Of a DNA stretch of 61,381 bases, positions 33,039 through 42,168 are shown piece after piece. The stretch is from JBBQKI01 sp038326725 (GTDB lineage: Bacteria; Bacteroidota; Bacteroidia; Flavobacteriales; Flavobacteriaceae), in the NCBI GenBank assembly GCA_038326725.1, contig JBBQKI010000010.1, positions 1-61,381 of the forward strand, in the 5' to 3' direction. A model generated the notes under the pieces. The model did not search any database and was not told the DNA's origin. It saw only the letters and a list, made by a program, of their open reading frames with translations. How positions within the stretch are numbered: the first letter of the stretch is position 1; the number at the start of each line of letters is the position of its first letter. The position numbers and the translations under genes are program-made.

Positions 33039-35072
33039 TTGATTACAGAAACAATATTTTATATAATCTTCGCTGGAATAATTTCAATTGCTTTAGCGTT
33101 TTTTATGTACGGTTACAAATCCAAATACTCTGGCACTTTGCGATGGGTTTTCGGTGCGTTGAGGTTCGTTACACTTTTTTCCCTTTTATTATTGCTCATA
33201 AACCCGAAATTCAAAAGTGAAACCTATACCATTGAAAAACCGAAACTCCCCGTTTTAGTGGATAATTCTGCTTCTATTGCAGAATTGGGCCAAAATGAAA
33301 ATGTTTTGAAGTTGGTAAATCAATTAAAGAACAGCGATGATTTAAACGATAAATTCGAACTTTCTTTTTTCACCTTTGGAAATGATTTTACCGATTCCGA
33401 TTCGTTATCATTTTCTGATAGGAATTCCAATATTTCTATAGCCCTTTCTTCGATTAACGAACTTTTTAAGAACCAATCCGCACCAACCCTGTTGATTTCC
33501 GATGGCAATCAGACGTTGGGCAACGATTACGAGTTTTTATCGAATACGTTTAAAAACAAGATTTTCCCCGTGATGCTCGGCGATTCCACAAAATATACCG
33601 ATTTGAAAATTGAGCAATTGAACACAAATCGTTATGCTTTTTTGAAAAACCAATTCCCGGTTGAGGTGATTTTGGTTTACAGCGGCACTGAAAATGTAAC
33701 TTCCCAGTTTATAATCTCGCAAGGGGGAAGCACGGTTTACCAACAAAATGTGGCTTTTTCGGAAAGCGATAATTCCAAAATCCTTTCGTTCATTTTGCCG
33801 GCGAACAGCGTTGGCCTCCAAAAATATACGGCACAACTTGTTCCTTTGGCCGACGAAAAAAATAAGACCAACAATTCCAAGCAATTTGCAGTGGAAGTGA
33901 TAGATCAGGCAACGAATGTTTTGGTGGTTAGCAAAATTCTTCACCCAGATTTGGGGATGTTGAAAAAATCGATAACCACAAATGAACAACGAACCGTTAC
34001 GTTTGCGGAACCCACCGAAGCTGTTTCGAGGTTGAACGATTCACAATTGATTGTTCTTTATCAGCCGGACCGCAGTTTTGCCGGGATTTTTTCTGAAATA
34101 AAAAAATTAAACAAAAACACTTTCGTGATTTCTGGCACTAAAACCGATTGGAATTTTTTGAATTCTGTGCAGGAAAATTTTATGAAAGATGCCACCAACC
34201 AAGACGAGAATGTTTCGGGAACCATGAATTCCAATTACGGTACTTTTGCTTTGGAGGAAATTGGTTTTGATAATTTTCCTCCTTTGGAAACGCATTTCGG
34301 TACTTTGGAAATTACAGTGCCGCACGAAGTTTTGCTAGAGCAAACCGTTTCGGGCTTTTCCACCGAAAGCCCGATGTTGGCCACAATGGAAGTGAACGGA
34401 AAACGTGATGCCATTTGGGATGGTGAAGGTTTTTGGAAATGGCGAGCACAATCTTTTTTGGAAACAGGGAATTTTGAAAGTTTTGATAATTTCATCGGGA
34501 AACTGGTCCAGTATTTGGCTTCCAACAAACGCCGTAGTCGTTTGGAAACAAGCAATGAAAGTTTTTATTACAACAATTCCCCAATAAAAATATCCGCTCA
34601 ATATTTCGATCAGAATTTTGTTTTTGACTCGAGGGCCTCGCTTTCCATTTCCCTTTTAAATACTGAAAACCAGCAGCGCACTACTTTTCCGATGTTGTTG
34701 AAAAATAATTTTTATGAAGTGGATTTGAACAGTTTAGCTGCAGGAAGTTATGATTTCACGGTTTCGGTGAAAGATGAAGCCGTAAAAAGCAGCGGCAGTT
34801 TTACCATTCTTGAGTTTAACGTTGAGCAGCAATTCCTGAATGCAGATATTTCAAAATTGGGAAGGGTAGCGGCCAATACAGGTGGGAAGGCTTATTTTAT
34901 AACTGAAACTGAAGCAATGATAAATGATTTGATCAACAACGAAGCTTTTCAGCCAATTCAAAAAAGTGAACAAAAAGTGATACCCCTGATCGATTGGAAA
35001 TACCTGCTTGCACTTATTATTCTTACGTTAACTGCCGAATGGTTTATTAGAAAATACAATGGACTTATTTAA
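33039..35072 (+). CDS. Membrane protein with von Willebrand A-like domain
   Basis: The 677-residue protein has two N-terminal transmembrane helices (about 3-22 and 38-54) and one near the C-terminus (YLLALIILTLTAEWFI). Between them is a vWA-like domain with the metal motif D75-N-S-A-S79 and D155 in LLISDGNQT, followed by a long beta-rich region. The layout recalls BatA/BatB-related proteins, but no partners are adjacent. The start is TTG at 33039: an in-frame TAA at 33027 blocks any longer frame, and the first ATG (codon 23) would destroy the first helix. The 3' end overlaps the prohibitin-like frame. Function unknown. Confidence 0.75.
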   Translation: MITETIFYIIFAGIISIALAFFMYGYKSKYSGTLRWVFGALRFVTLFSLLLLLINPKFKSETYTIEKPKLPVLVDNSASIAELGQNENVLKLVNQLKNSDDLNDKFELSFFTFGNDFTDSDSLSFSDRNSNISIALSSINELFKNQSAPTLLISDGNQTLGNDYEFLSNTFKNKIFPVMLGDSTKYTDLKIEQLNTNRYAFLKNQFPVEVILVYSGTENVTSQFIISQGGSTVYQQNVAFSESDNSKILSFILPANSVGLQKYTAQLVPLADEKNKTNNSKQFAVEVIDQATNVLVVSKILHPDLGMLKKSITTNEQRTVTFAEPTEAVSRLNDSQLIVLYQPDRSFAGIFSEIKKLNKNTFVISGTKTDWNFLNSVQENFMKDATNQDENVSGTMNSNYGTFALEEIGFDNFPPLETHFGTLEITVPHEVLLEQTVSGFSTESPMLATMEVNGKRDAIWDGEGFWKWRAQSFLETGNFESFDNFIGKLVQYLASNKRRSRLETSNESFYYNNSPIKISAQYFDQNFVFDSRASLSISLLNTENQQRTTFPMLLKNNFYEVDLNSLAAGSYDFTVSVKDEAVKSSGSFTILEFNVEQQFLNADISKLGRVAANTGGKAYFITETEAMINDLINNEAFQPIQKSEQKVIPLIDWKYLLALIILTLTAEWFIRKYNGLI

Positions 35073-35091
35073 AAACCCAAATACACTGAAA

Positions 35092-35904
35092 ATGGAACGA
35101 TTACCAAAAATGACGATTCCTGTAATCATCGGGATACTATTTCTTATTATTATAATGTTCAAATCCTTTGTAAAGATTGGCTCTGGAGAAGCCGGCGTGC
35201 TTTACAAGCTTTCCAGTGGGGTAGTGACGGACGAACCTCCTTTGGATGAAGGCCTGCATTTAATTCTACCTTGGAATGATGTAATTATTTATGAAGTGCG
35301 CCAACAGGAATTATTCGAAAAAATGAAGGTTCTTTCCTCCAACGGGCTTGAAATACAGATTGATGCCTCGGCTTGGTATTTACCGGTTTACAATGATTTG
35401 GGGAAATTACACCAAACTCTTGGAGTTGATTATCTCGAACGTGTTATTCAGCCAGCCATACGTAGTGCCGCCCGAAGTGTGGTAGGCCGTTATACTCCTG
35501 AACAGCTTTACAGCAGTAAACGAGATGCCATTCAGGATGAAATTTATATTGAAACAAAAAAGATACTTGATAAGCAATACGTTCAATTAAATGAAATTTT
35601 GGTGCGCGACGTTACCCTTCCGAATACTATAAAAGATGCAATTGAAAGAAAACTTAAGCAAGAGCAGGAATCTTTGGAATATGAATTTAGGTTGGTAACA
35701 GCCGATAAGGAAGCACAGAAAGTGCGAATTGAGGCACAAGGAAAAGCAGATGCCAACCAAATATTAAGCGCTTCTTTGACCGATAAAATTCTACAGGATA
35801 AAGGGATTGATGCTACTTTAGAACTTGCAAAATCACCAAATACCAAAGTAGTGATAGTAGGTTCCGGCGATAGTGGTTTGCCATTGATTTTAGGGAATAA
35901 TTGA
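35092..35904 (+). CDS. Prohibitin/SPFH-domain membrane protein
   Basis: With the start at MERLPKMTIPVI the protein has 270 residues: one N-terminal membrane helix (about 6-25), then an SPFH domain (GSGEAGVLYKLSSGVVTDEPPL, GLEIQIDASAWYL, IRSAARSVVGRYTPEQLY) and a coiled coil with the flotillin-like Glu-Ala-rich pattern. Such proteins form membrane-bound rings or cages and often hold proteases such as FtsH. The frame extends upstream to 35059, overlapping the vWA gene by 14 bases, but family members begin near the chosen Met. The adjacent vWA protein may be a partner, which is inference. Confidence 0.88.
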   Translation: MERLPKMTIPVIIGILFLIIIMFKSFVKIGSGEAGVLYKLSSGVVTDEPPLDEGLHLILPWNDVIIYEVRQQELFEKMKVLSSNGLEIQIDASAWYLPVYNDLGKLHQTLGVDYLERVIQPAIRSAARSVVGRYTPEQLYSSKRDAIQDEIYIETKKILDKQYVQLNEILVRDVTLPNTIKDAIERKLKQEQESLEYEFRLVTADKEAQKVRIEAQGKADANQILSASLTDKILQDKGIDATLELAKSPNTKVVIVGSGDSGLPLILGNN

Positions 35905-35917
35905 TATTATTGTCCAA

Positions 35918-35960
35918 TCGAGCCCTTCGGCTTAGCTCAGGATAAACTAAAGTCGAGCCC
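35918..35960. repeat. Intergenic repeat-like element
   Basis: TCGAGCCC occurs twice (35918-35925 and 35953-35960) around TTCGGCTTAGCTCAGGATAA. Elements with AGCTCAGGAT cores are familiar as dispersed intergenic repeats in flavobacterial genomes. Only this one clear copy is in the window, so the repeat nature is inferred. Confidence 0.35.
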
Positions 35961-36008
35961 TCATTTTTAGTCAGCTACTTGACCATCTCTACAATTTAAA
36001 TCATATCC

Positions 36009-36034
36009 AAAACCTTCGCATTGTGGAAGGTTTT
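36009..36034. terminator. Bidirectional terminator between prohibitin-like and symporter genes
   Basis: AAAACCTTC and GAAGGTTTT form a 9-bp stem with an 8-base loop. The symmetrical A and T runs can serve both convergent genes. Confidence 0.8.
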
Positions 36035-36047
36035 TCTATGAAGTTTA

Positions 36048-37775
36048 TTAATCAGTCTTCTGAAAAGATTTTATAATCACCAAGCCACAAACTACAGCAA
36101 CAGCTGTTAATCCTAAAGCCAAAAGATTATTGCCATAAATAAAGTTTCCAATGGAAAACAAAGCGCAATAAACGCCAATAACCCCAGCAAAAAAGCCAAG
36201 AATTTTCATTCCAAAGCCTTTAAATTTAGATTCTTTTCCAAAAATAAGGCTATTGAAACTATTTAGTGTTTCTGCGTTTGATGGTTTTGTCATAAAGGTT
36301 ACAAGAACCCACCCAACCGTTGTGATTACTACACTTAATACCAATTGCCAATGGCCCGCCATTTCTATCATTGGCGTTTCCATTTTTCCATTTATAAAAA
36401 AGAAAGCTGCGATTATAAATGAAATAAGCATTGCCGCAATTTCACTATACGGATTTATTCTACTCCAAAACCAGCGTAAAATAAAGAGCAGACCAGTACC
36501 CGCTCCAATTGAAAGCAACAAATTGAAACCATCACGAGCTTCTTCCAACACAAGTGCTAGCAAAGCCGCTAAAATCATCATTACTACTGTGGAAATTCTA
36601 CCAACTCTCACTTGTTCCTTTCCAGTAGCTTCTTTCCGAATAAAGCGAACATAAAAGTCATTTACCACATAAGAACTTCCCCAATTCAAATGGGTAGAAA
36701 TCGTGCTCATAAAAGCGGCAATGAGCGATGTGATTACTATTCCCAATAATCCAGCTGGCAAAAACGTGAGCATTGCAGGGTAGGAGAGATCATTTTTTAC
36801 AAAAGCCGGGTTCAAATTAGGGAAAGCAGCCTGCAAACTTTCAAGGTTCGGATAAATAATAATTGACGCCAACCCAATAATTATCCACGGCCACGGGCGA
36901 AGTGCATAATGCGCAAAATTAAAAAATAAAGTAGCCCAAGTTGCATGCTTTTCATCCTTTGCGGCAAGCATCCGCTGGGCAATGTAACCGCCGCCGCCAG
37001 GCTCGGCACCGGGATACCAAACGCTCCACCATTGCACGGCAAGTGGAACTATAAGCAACGGAATCAACAATTCTGGCTTTGAAAAATCTGGAAGCATAGC
37101 CGTTTTTTCAGCAACGGCAGGAGTGGAGAGTAGATTTTCGATCCCGCCTATTTCGGGCATATTTACAATATAAATTGTTGCCCAAATACTTCCGACCATC
37201 GCAATTATAAACTGCACAAAATCCGTCAGCAAAACTCCTTTTAATCCTCCAAAAGCAGAATAAATAACTACTACGGGTGAAGAAATCAATAAAACTTCTA
37301 AAGAAGATAAGCCGAACATTACGTGACCAATTTTAATCGCGGCCAAGCAAACATTCGCCATAATAACAATGTTGAAGAAAACGCCGAGGTAAATTGCCCT
37401 AAAACCTCTTAAAAACGCTGCGCTTTTTCCGCTGTAGCGCAATTCATAAAACTCCAAATCTGTAGTTATTCCGCTTCTGCGCCACAATTTGGCATAAAAG
37501 AATACGGTCAACATTCCCGTTAATAGGAAACTCCACCAAATCCAATTTCCGAATACGCCATCTTCGCGTATCACACCTGCAACAAAATTGGGCGTATCGG
37601 CCGCAAAGGTCGTGGCGACCATACTTACACCAAGCAGCCACCACGGCATATTTCTGTCAGAAAGGAAAAAAGATTTTGAATCCTTTCCGGATTTTTTTGC
37701 GACAAGCAGTCCGATTATTAAAAAAACAATAAAAAATGAAATTATAATTATCCAATCAAGAGTAGCTAAGTGCAT
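36048..37775 (-). CDS. Sodium:solute symporter (SSS family)
   Basis: The 575-residue protein has about 13-15 transmembrane helices of the LeuT-fold SSS family. Key stretches are SFFLSDRNMPWWLLGVSMVA with the sodium-site region after it, the long FGGLKGVLLTDFVQF helix and AAFMSTISTHLNWGSSYVVN, whose Ser-Thr residues coordinate sodium in homologues. The substrate may be a sugar or other organic solute and cannot be told from sequence. No flanking catabolic genes are in the same direction. A long hydrophobic C-terminal extension brings the total above the 500-residue norm. Confidence 0.88.
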   Translation of the reverse strand: MHLATLDWIIIISFFIVFLIIGLLVAKKSGKDSKSFFLSDRNMPWWLLGVSMVATTFAADTPNFVAGVIREDGVFGNWIWWSFLLTGMLTVFFYAKLWRRSGITTDLEFYELRYSGKSAAFLRGFRAIYLGVFFNIVIMANVCLAAIKIGHVMFGLSSLEVLLISSPVVVIYSAFGGLKGVLLTDFVQFIIAMVGSIWATIYIVNMPEIGGIENLLSTPAVAEKTAMLPDFSKPELLIPLLIVPLAVQWWSVWYPGAEPGGGGYIAQRMLAAKDEKHATWATLFFNFAHYALRPWPWIIIGLASIIIYPNLESLQAAFPNLNPAFVKNDLSYPAMLTFLPAGLLGIVITSLIAAFMSTISTHLNWGSSYVVNDFYVRFIRKEATGKEQVRVGRISTVVMMILAALLALVLEEARDGFNLLLSIGAGTGLLFILRWFWSRINPYSEIAAMLISFIIAAFFFINGKMETPMIEMAGHWQLVLSVVITTVGWVLVTFMTKPSNAETLNSFNSLIFGKESKFKGFGMKILGFFAGVIGVYCALFSIGNFIYGNNLLALGLTAVAVVCGLVIIKSFQKTD

Positions 37776-37917
37776 TTGAAGGTTGTTTATTTGTGGTTAA
37801 AGTAAAATAATTTGACAGCGAAATGAAATTCCCGATTAAATTATTTCAACCAAATAATGAACATTTTTCAATAGCTGAATATTTGATTAAATTTACTCAT
37901 AAACTAAAAATAGGAAA

Positions 37918-38602
37918 ATGAAAACCACAATCTCCAAAACCACCTTTGAATTCCTGAAAAAATTAAAACAAAACAACTTTCGGGAGTGGATGATGGAGCA
38001 TAAAAAAGAATATTTGGCCAATGAAGTTGCATTAAAAAAGTTTTATTCCGCGGTGGAGGAAGACCTTAAAAAAACAGATGAAATTGCCACTATGAAAATA
38101 TTCCGCATTAACCGTGATATTCGTTTCAGTAATGATAAAACCCCGTACAATGTGCACCGAAGCGTTAGCTTTAGTCGATCGGGAGAGCAAAGACGTGGGG
38201 GGATATTATTTACGTTTGGAGCCGGGAAATTCCTTTATGGCCGGAGGTTTTTTTGAACCCAACTCCACAGACCTGTTGCGGATCCGAAAGGAATTTGAAA
38301 TGGATTCAACCGAGATCAGGAAAATATTGAAACAACCGGCTTTTAAAAAAGCATTCGGAGGATTCAATAATGAAAATGCTGTAAAAACTGCCCCCAAAGG
38401 TTTTGATAAAGAAAATGGAAATATTGATTTGATAAAACTGAAAAGCTTCTTCGTGGTTCATAAATTCACGGATGCGGAAGTTTTTTCTGAGAATTTCCAG
38501 GAAAATTTAAACAACCAATATTTTCTTTTACGGCCATTTTTCGATTATATGAGCGAGATTTTAACAACCGATCTTAATGGAACTTCACTATTAAAAGATT
38601 AG
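37918..38602 (+). pseudogene. DUF2461-family gene broken by a +1 frameshift in a G6 run
   Basis: The first frame (37918-38256) gives MKTTISKTTFEFLKKLKQ... up to SVSFSR and then loses likeness. The second (open to 38602) resumes GYYLRLEPGNSFMAGGFFEP and continues to the end. Together they make about 228 residues of a DUF2461/TIGR02453 protein, with NRDIRFSNDKTPYNVH as its family motif. The switch lies at the G6 run at 38197-38202; with five G the frame would read through RGGYY. This may be a sequencing error, a slippage site or a new mutation. Apart from this one base, both halves look intact, so decay would be very recent. Confidence 0.8.
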
Positions 38603-38621
38603 TTTATTCAAATAAAAAAGG

Positions 38622-38646
38622 CCGTTCAAAACTGAGCGGTTTTTTC
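38622..38646 (+). terminator. Terminator after the DUF2461 gene
   Basis: CCGTTCA and TGAGCGG form a 7-bp stem (one G-U pair) with a 4-base loop, then TTTTTT. The minus-strand neighbour stops 6 bases on, so it may serve both. Confidence 0.7.
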
Positions 38647-38651
38647 AAATA

Positions 38652-39062
38652 TTAAACCACTTTAGTTATTTCCGGGTCAAATTGTAACATATTGTCCTTC
38701 AAACGCTCTTTCACAAGATTCATCATCCGCTTGTTCAACGCAGAGGAATTTTTAATATAAATTTTATATTCGTCAATGGTGAATTGACCAATGATCATTC
38801 CTTTTAGGGAATTCCGAAATTTCATGTCTTTCTGAACAGCGTTCTCAATAAATTCCAGTTTTTTATCAATATTAAGATTGGGAAAAATATTTTTGTTTTT
38901 CACAATATAATTTTTAAAAGCTTCCACCAAAAGGTCATTTTGAAGTTTGATTACTGGACGAAGGGTAGTATTCTGAAAATATTCATCGGCAGAAATGGAT
39001 GAATAGATTTTTGAAGAAATTTCGGGACGCATTTTTAGAAGGACAATATCGCGGGTTTCCAT
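38652..39062 (-). CDS. Conserved hypothetical protein, all-helical
   Basis: The 136-residue protein has no signal peptide or membrane helix. It reads as alternating helices (ISSKIYSSISADEYFQNTTL, VEAFKNYIVKNKNIFP, LEFIENAVQKDMKFRNSLKG) with a Lys/Glu/Asn-rich surface. METRDIVLLKMRPEIS is a distinctive opening. I know of no function. It is divergent from nnr with a 116-base gap. Confidence 0.65.
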   Translation of the reverse strand: METRDIVLLKMRPEISSKIYSSISADEYFQNTTLRPVIKLQNDLLVEAFKNYIVKNKNIFPNLNIDKKLEFIENAVQKDMKFRNSLKGMIIGQFTIDEYKIYIKNSSALNKRMMNLVKERLKDNMLQFDPEITKVV

Positions 39063-39178
39063 GTCAGGGTGATTTTCAATAAATTTAAATATTAACGAAC
39101 CCTTATCCGTAAAATTGAAAATTAGTTATAAACTTTGTTTTGAACAAAACAGTATCTAATTCGAAAACAAGGTAGAAA

Positions 39179-40696
39179 ATGAAAATATTCACGGCACAAC
39201 AACTCCTTAAGGCTGAAAAGGTCACTGTTAAGAATAGCGGTATTACTTCTGCCGATCTAATGGAACGTGCATCAATCAAGGTTTTTGAATGGCTAAATAA
39301 TTTTCTCAAAAGCACAACTACCCCCATTTATATTTTTTGCGGCATTGGAAATAACGGAGGCGACGGCCTTGTGGTGGCCCGTTTGCTTGTTTTGCAGGGG
39401 TACGATGTAGATGTTTTCGTAGTAAACTTTACTGATAAAAGATCTGAAAATTTCTTGAAAAATTATGGACTAATAAAAGAAGTAAGCAAGAAATGGCCTA
39501 CGCTAATGAAAAGTGAAGCGGATTTTCCCGCCATTGAAGACAACGCTATAATTATAGATGCCATTTTCGGAATAGGATTGAACCGTCCCCCCGAAGGGTG
39601 GGTTAAAAAGCTGATTCAATATTTGAACAATGTTGATACTTTTAAGCTCTCTATCGACATGCCCAGCGGGTTGTTTGCCGAAAGTCCCACGGAAGATTTT
39701 GATTCCGTTTTTAAGCCTTCGCACATTCTCACTTTTCAAGCTCCAAAAATGGCGTTTTTCCTACCCGAAACCGGAAAGTTTGCTCCTTCTTTTGATGTAT
39801 TGGATATTGGACTTGATAAAAATTATTTGGAAAGTTTGATCCCATTTGCCCAATTGATTTCCAAACGGCAAGCATTGAGGTTTTATAAAAAAAGGGAAAT
39901 GTTTACCCATAAAAACACATATGGCCATGCGCTGATTATTGCCGGAAGTTATGGGAAAATTGGTGCAGCCATATTATCCGCAAAGGCAGCTTTCCGATCT
40001 GGGGCAGGTGTTGTCACGGTTTTTGCCCCAAAATGTGGCTACACTGTATTGCAAACGACTTTGCCGGAGGCTATGCTGCTAACAGATATTAATGAGAATT
40101 ATATCACGGATATTAACTTTGAATTTGAACCAACCGTGATCGGTATTGGAATGGGAATTGGAACAAATACTGCAACCGCTGCGGCCCTTAAAAATCTTTT
40201 CTCAAAATCCAAAATACCGCTAGTAATCGATGCCGACGCACTAAACTGTATTTCTAAAAACAAACCGCTTTTGAAACTGCTGCCGAAAAATTCAATCTTA
40301 ACCCCACACCCCGGAGAGTTGGAACGATTGATTGGTAGTTGGAAAAATGATTATGAAAAACTTGAAAAAACCAAAAAATTTTCAAAAAAGCATAATGTAA
40401 TTGTTGTGATAAAAGGATTTTATACCATTACCTTGATTAGCGAAAATCTTTATGTAAATACTACCGGCAACCCGGGGATGGCAACAGCAGGCAGTGGTGA
40501 TGCACTTTCGGGTGTCTTAACGGGTCTTCTTTCGCAGGGTTATGACCCGTTGGTGGCTGCGGTTTTTGGCGTTTATTTGCACGGTATTGCCGGGGATATC
40601 GCTTCCAACAAAATGGGTTTTGAAGCAGTAATGGCGGGCGATATTATTGAAAATATCGGGTACGCCTATTTGGATTTGTTTGAGCCCGAAAAATAA
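39179..40696 (+). CDS. nnr: Bifunctional NAD(P)H-hydrate epimerase/dehydratase
   Basis: The 505-residue protein has two domains. The N-terminal YjeF epimerase (about 1-215) has GITSADLMERASIKVFEWL, CGIGNNGGDGLVVARLL and SIDMPSGLF. The C-terminal ribokinase-fold dehydratase (about 225-505) has NTYGHALIIAGSYGKIGAA, VIDADALN, LTPHPGELERL and the catalytic Asp in GSGDALSGVLTGL. Together they repair hydrated NADH and NADPH. The two-domain fusion is usual in bacteria. It converges with the TlpA-like gene. Confidence 0.95.
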   Translation: MKIFTAQQLLKAEKVTVKNSGITSADLMERASIKVFEWLNNFLKSTTTPIYIFCGIGNNGGDGLVVARLLVLQGYDVDVFVVNFTDKRSENFLKNYGLIKEVSKKWPTLMKSEADFPAIEDNAIIIDAIFGIGLNRPPEGWVKKLIQYLNNVDTFKLSIDMPSGLFAESPTEDFDSVFKPSHILTFQAPKMAFFLPETGKFAPSFDVLDIGLDKNYLESLIPFAQLISKRQALRFYKKREMFTHKNTYGHALIIAGSYGKIGAAILSAKAAFRSGAGVVTVFAPKCGYTVLQTTLPEAMLLTDINENYITDINFEFEPTVIGIGMGIGTNTATAAALKNLFSKSKIPLVIDADALNCISKNKPLLKLLPKNSILTPHPGELERLIGSWKNDYEKLEKTKKFSKKHNVIVVIKGFYTITLISENLYVNTTGNPGMATAGSGDALSGVLTGLLSQGYDPLVAAVFGVYLHGIAGDIASNKMGFEAVMAGDIIENIGYAYLDLFEPEK

Positions 40697-40720
40697 GTTC
40701 AGGGTTCTCTTTTTATTTTT

Positions 40721-42091
40721 TTACAAAATCATTTCATCCAGCATTAATTTCAATTTTGGGTCCGATGGTCTCGGAGCATCGGCAGAAACAATATTTCCCT
40801 GCGAATCAATTAATATAAATCTTGGAATACCCATGATTGCGTAATCTTCTACGAATTTTGATTTCCAATTATTGTCCGCCATAAGTTGAATGCCGCCAAG
40901 TTGTTTTTCGGAAACCATCGTTTTCCATTTTTCATAATCCTTTTCAGTATCGATCGAAATACTTACAAATTCAATGTTTTTATCTTTATATGCTTCTTCA
41001 ACTCCCTTTAAAAAAGGGATTTCGCGGATGCAAGGCCCGCACCACGTTGCCCAAATGTCCACATAAACATTTTTTCCTTTTAAATCTGCCAAGGCCGTGG
41101 TGCCGCCTTTGTGGTTCTCATAATCAAAAACAGGGGAGGGGTTGCCCTTGGTTATAGTTTTAAGTTTATTGTACCGCTCTGTAAGTTTGGTGAGGTTTTC
41201 AGGATTGGGATTGCTGTTTTTGTAAATGGAATAGGTTTCATCCAAATATTCATCGGGACTTAATCCAAACTGCAAAAAATCATTCATCAATTTATCCTTT
41301 GCATAACCATCGGGAAGTTTCGAATCAATCCTCGTTAGGTAATTAACAGCAAAACTTTGATTTTCATCCTCTCGCCATTCTTGCATGGACAACCTGTTAT
41401 AATAGGTGCTGAGAAGGTTTTGATAGGTTAAAGAATTCCTGAATAACAAGGTGTCGTTATAATCGATATTTTTTATTTTTTCATAAAATTCCGGGGTGGT
41501 TTTAAATTCATTGTTTCCGGAATAGTAGCGGTGTGCTTCTTGGTAATCCTCTATTTTCAGGGCATTGGCGTACCTATCTTCTTCTCTTATCAATTCGAGG
41601 AATTTTTCGTTGGAGATGCTTTTTGAAGCCAACAAACTGTCCAATGTTTTTTGATTTTCATCTAAGGTTTGATGGAATTCGTTTTCGTTTTTTAAATAAA
41701 GTTCCTCAAAATTCAAATGCCGTTCGTTCCATAAATATTTTTCAGCTATAAAATTATTTTCAGCGGCAATACTCCCTGTATAAACCAGCGACTCATCGAA
41801 CTCCGCAGTATTCACGTTAACTGAAAGATTGCTGCCTTTTTCGAGGTAAAGTCCGGTCCTTTCGCGCCCAATTGCAAGATCATAAAAACCGTCCCTTTCA
41901 ATATCCAAGGTATCAGAAAAAGTACCATCAGATTGTATGGGGAGCGTGGCCTCAAAACCGTATCCGCGAATCATTGCAGATTCAGCTATATTGTTTTCCA
42001 CTTTGCCACTGAAGACAACATATGCGGGTCCTTCTTCTTTTTTGCAAGAAAAAGCGGTAAGGATTAACAGTAAAAAGAGGATTTTTTTCAT
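40721..42091 (-). CDS. TlpA-family thioredoxin-like lipoprotein
   Basis: The 456-residue protein begins with a lipoprotein signal (MKKILFLLLILTAFSC, Cys16). An N-terminal DUF4369-like beta domain is followed by a helical middle and a C-terminal thioredoxin-like domain with the redox pair C351 and C354 in WATWCGPCIREIPF. It is expected to reduce or exchange disulfides in the periplasm, as in cytochrome or envelope protein maturation. The client is unknown. A -7 box lies at 42115-42122 on the minus strand. Confidence 0.9.
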   Translation of the reverse strand: MKKILFLLLILTAFSCKKEEGPAYVVFSGKVENNIAESAMIRGYGFEATLPIQSDGTFSDTLDIERDGFYDLAIGRERTGLYLEKGSNLSVNVNTAEFDESLVYTGSIAAENNFIAEKYLWNERHLNFEELYLKNENEFHQTLDENQKTLDSLLASKSISNEKFLELIREEDRYANALKIEDYQEAHRYYSGNNEFKTTPEFYEKIKNIDYNDTLLFRNSLTYQNLLSTYYNRLSMQEWREDENQSFAVNYLTRIDSKLPDGYAKDKLMNDFLQFGLSPDEYLDETYSIYKNSNPNPENLTKLTERYNKLKTITKGNPSPVFDYENHKGGTTALADLKGKNVYVDIWATWCGPCIREIPFLKGVEEAYKDKNIEFVSISIDTEKDYEKWKTMVSEKQLGGIQLMADNNWKSKFVEDYAIMGIPRFILIDSQGNIVSADAPRPSDPKLKLMLDEMIL

Positions 42092-42114
42092 TAAAAGAGA
42101 TTTTATGATTTCAA

Positions 42115-42122
42115 CAAAAATA
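42115..42122 (-). promoter_or_regulatory. -7 box of the TlpA-like gene
   Basis: Minus-strand TATTTTTG fits the consensus and ends 23 bases before the ATG at 42091. No -33 TTG is seen. Confidence 0.45.
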
Positions 42123-42168
42123 CATCATAATTGACGAGAAATTTAAAAATAATGAACCGTGGGCAGAA

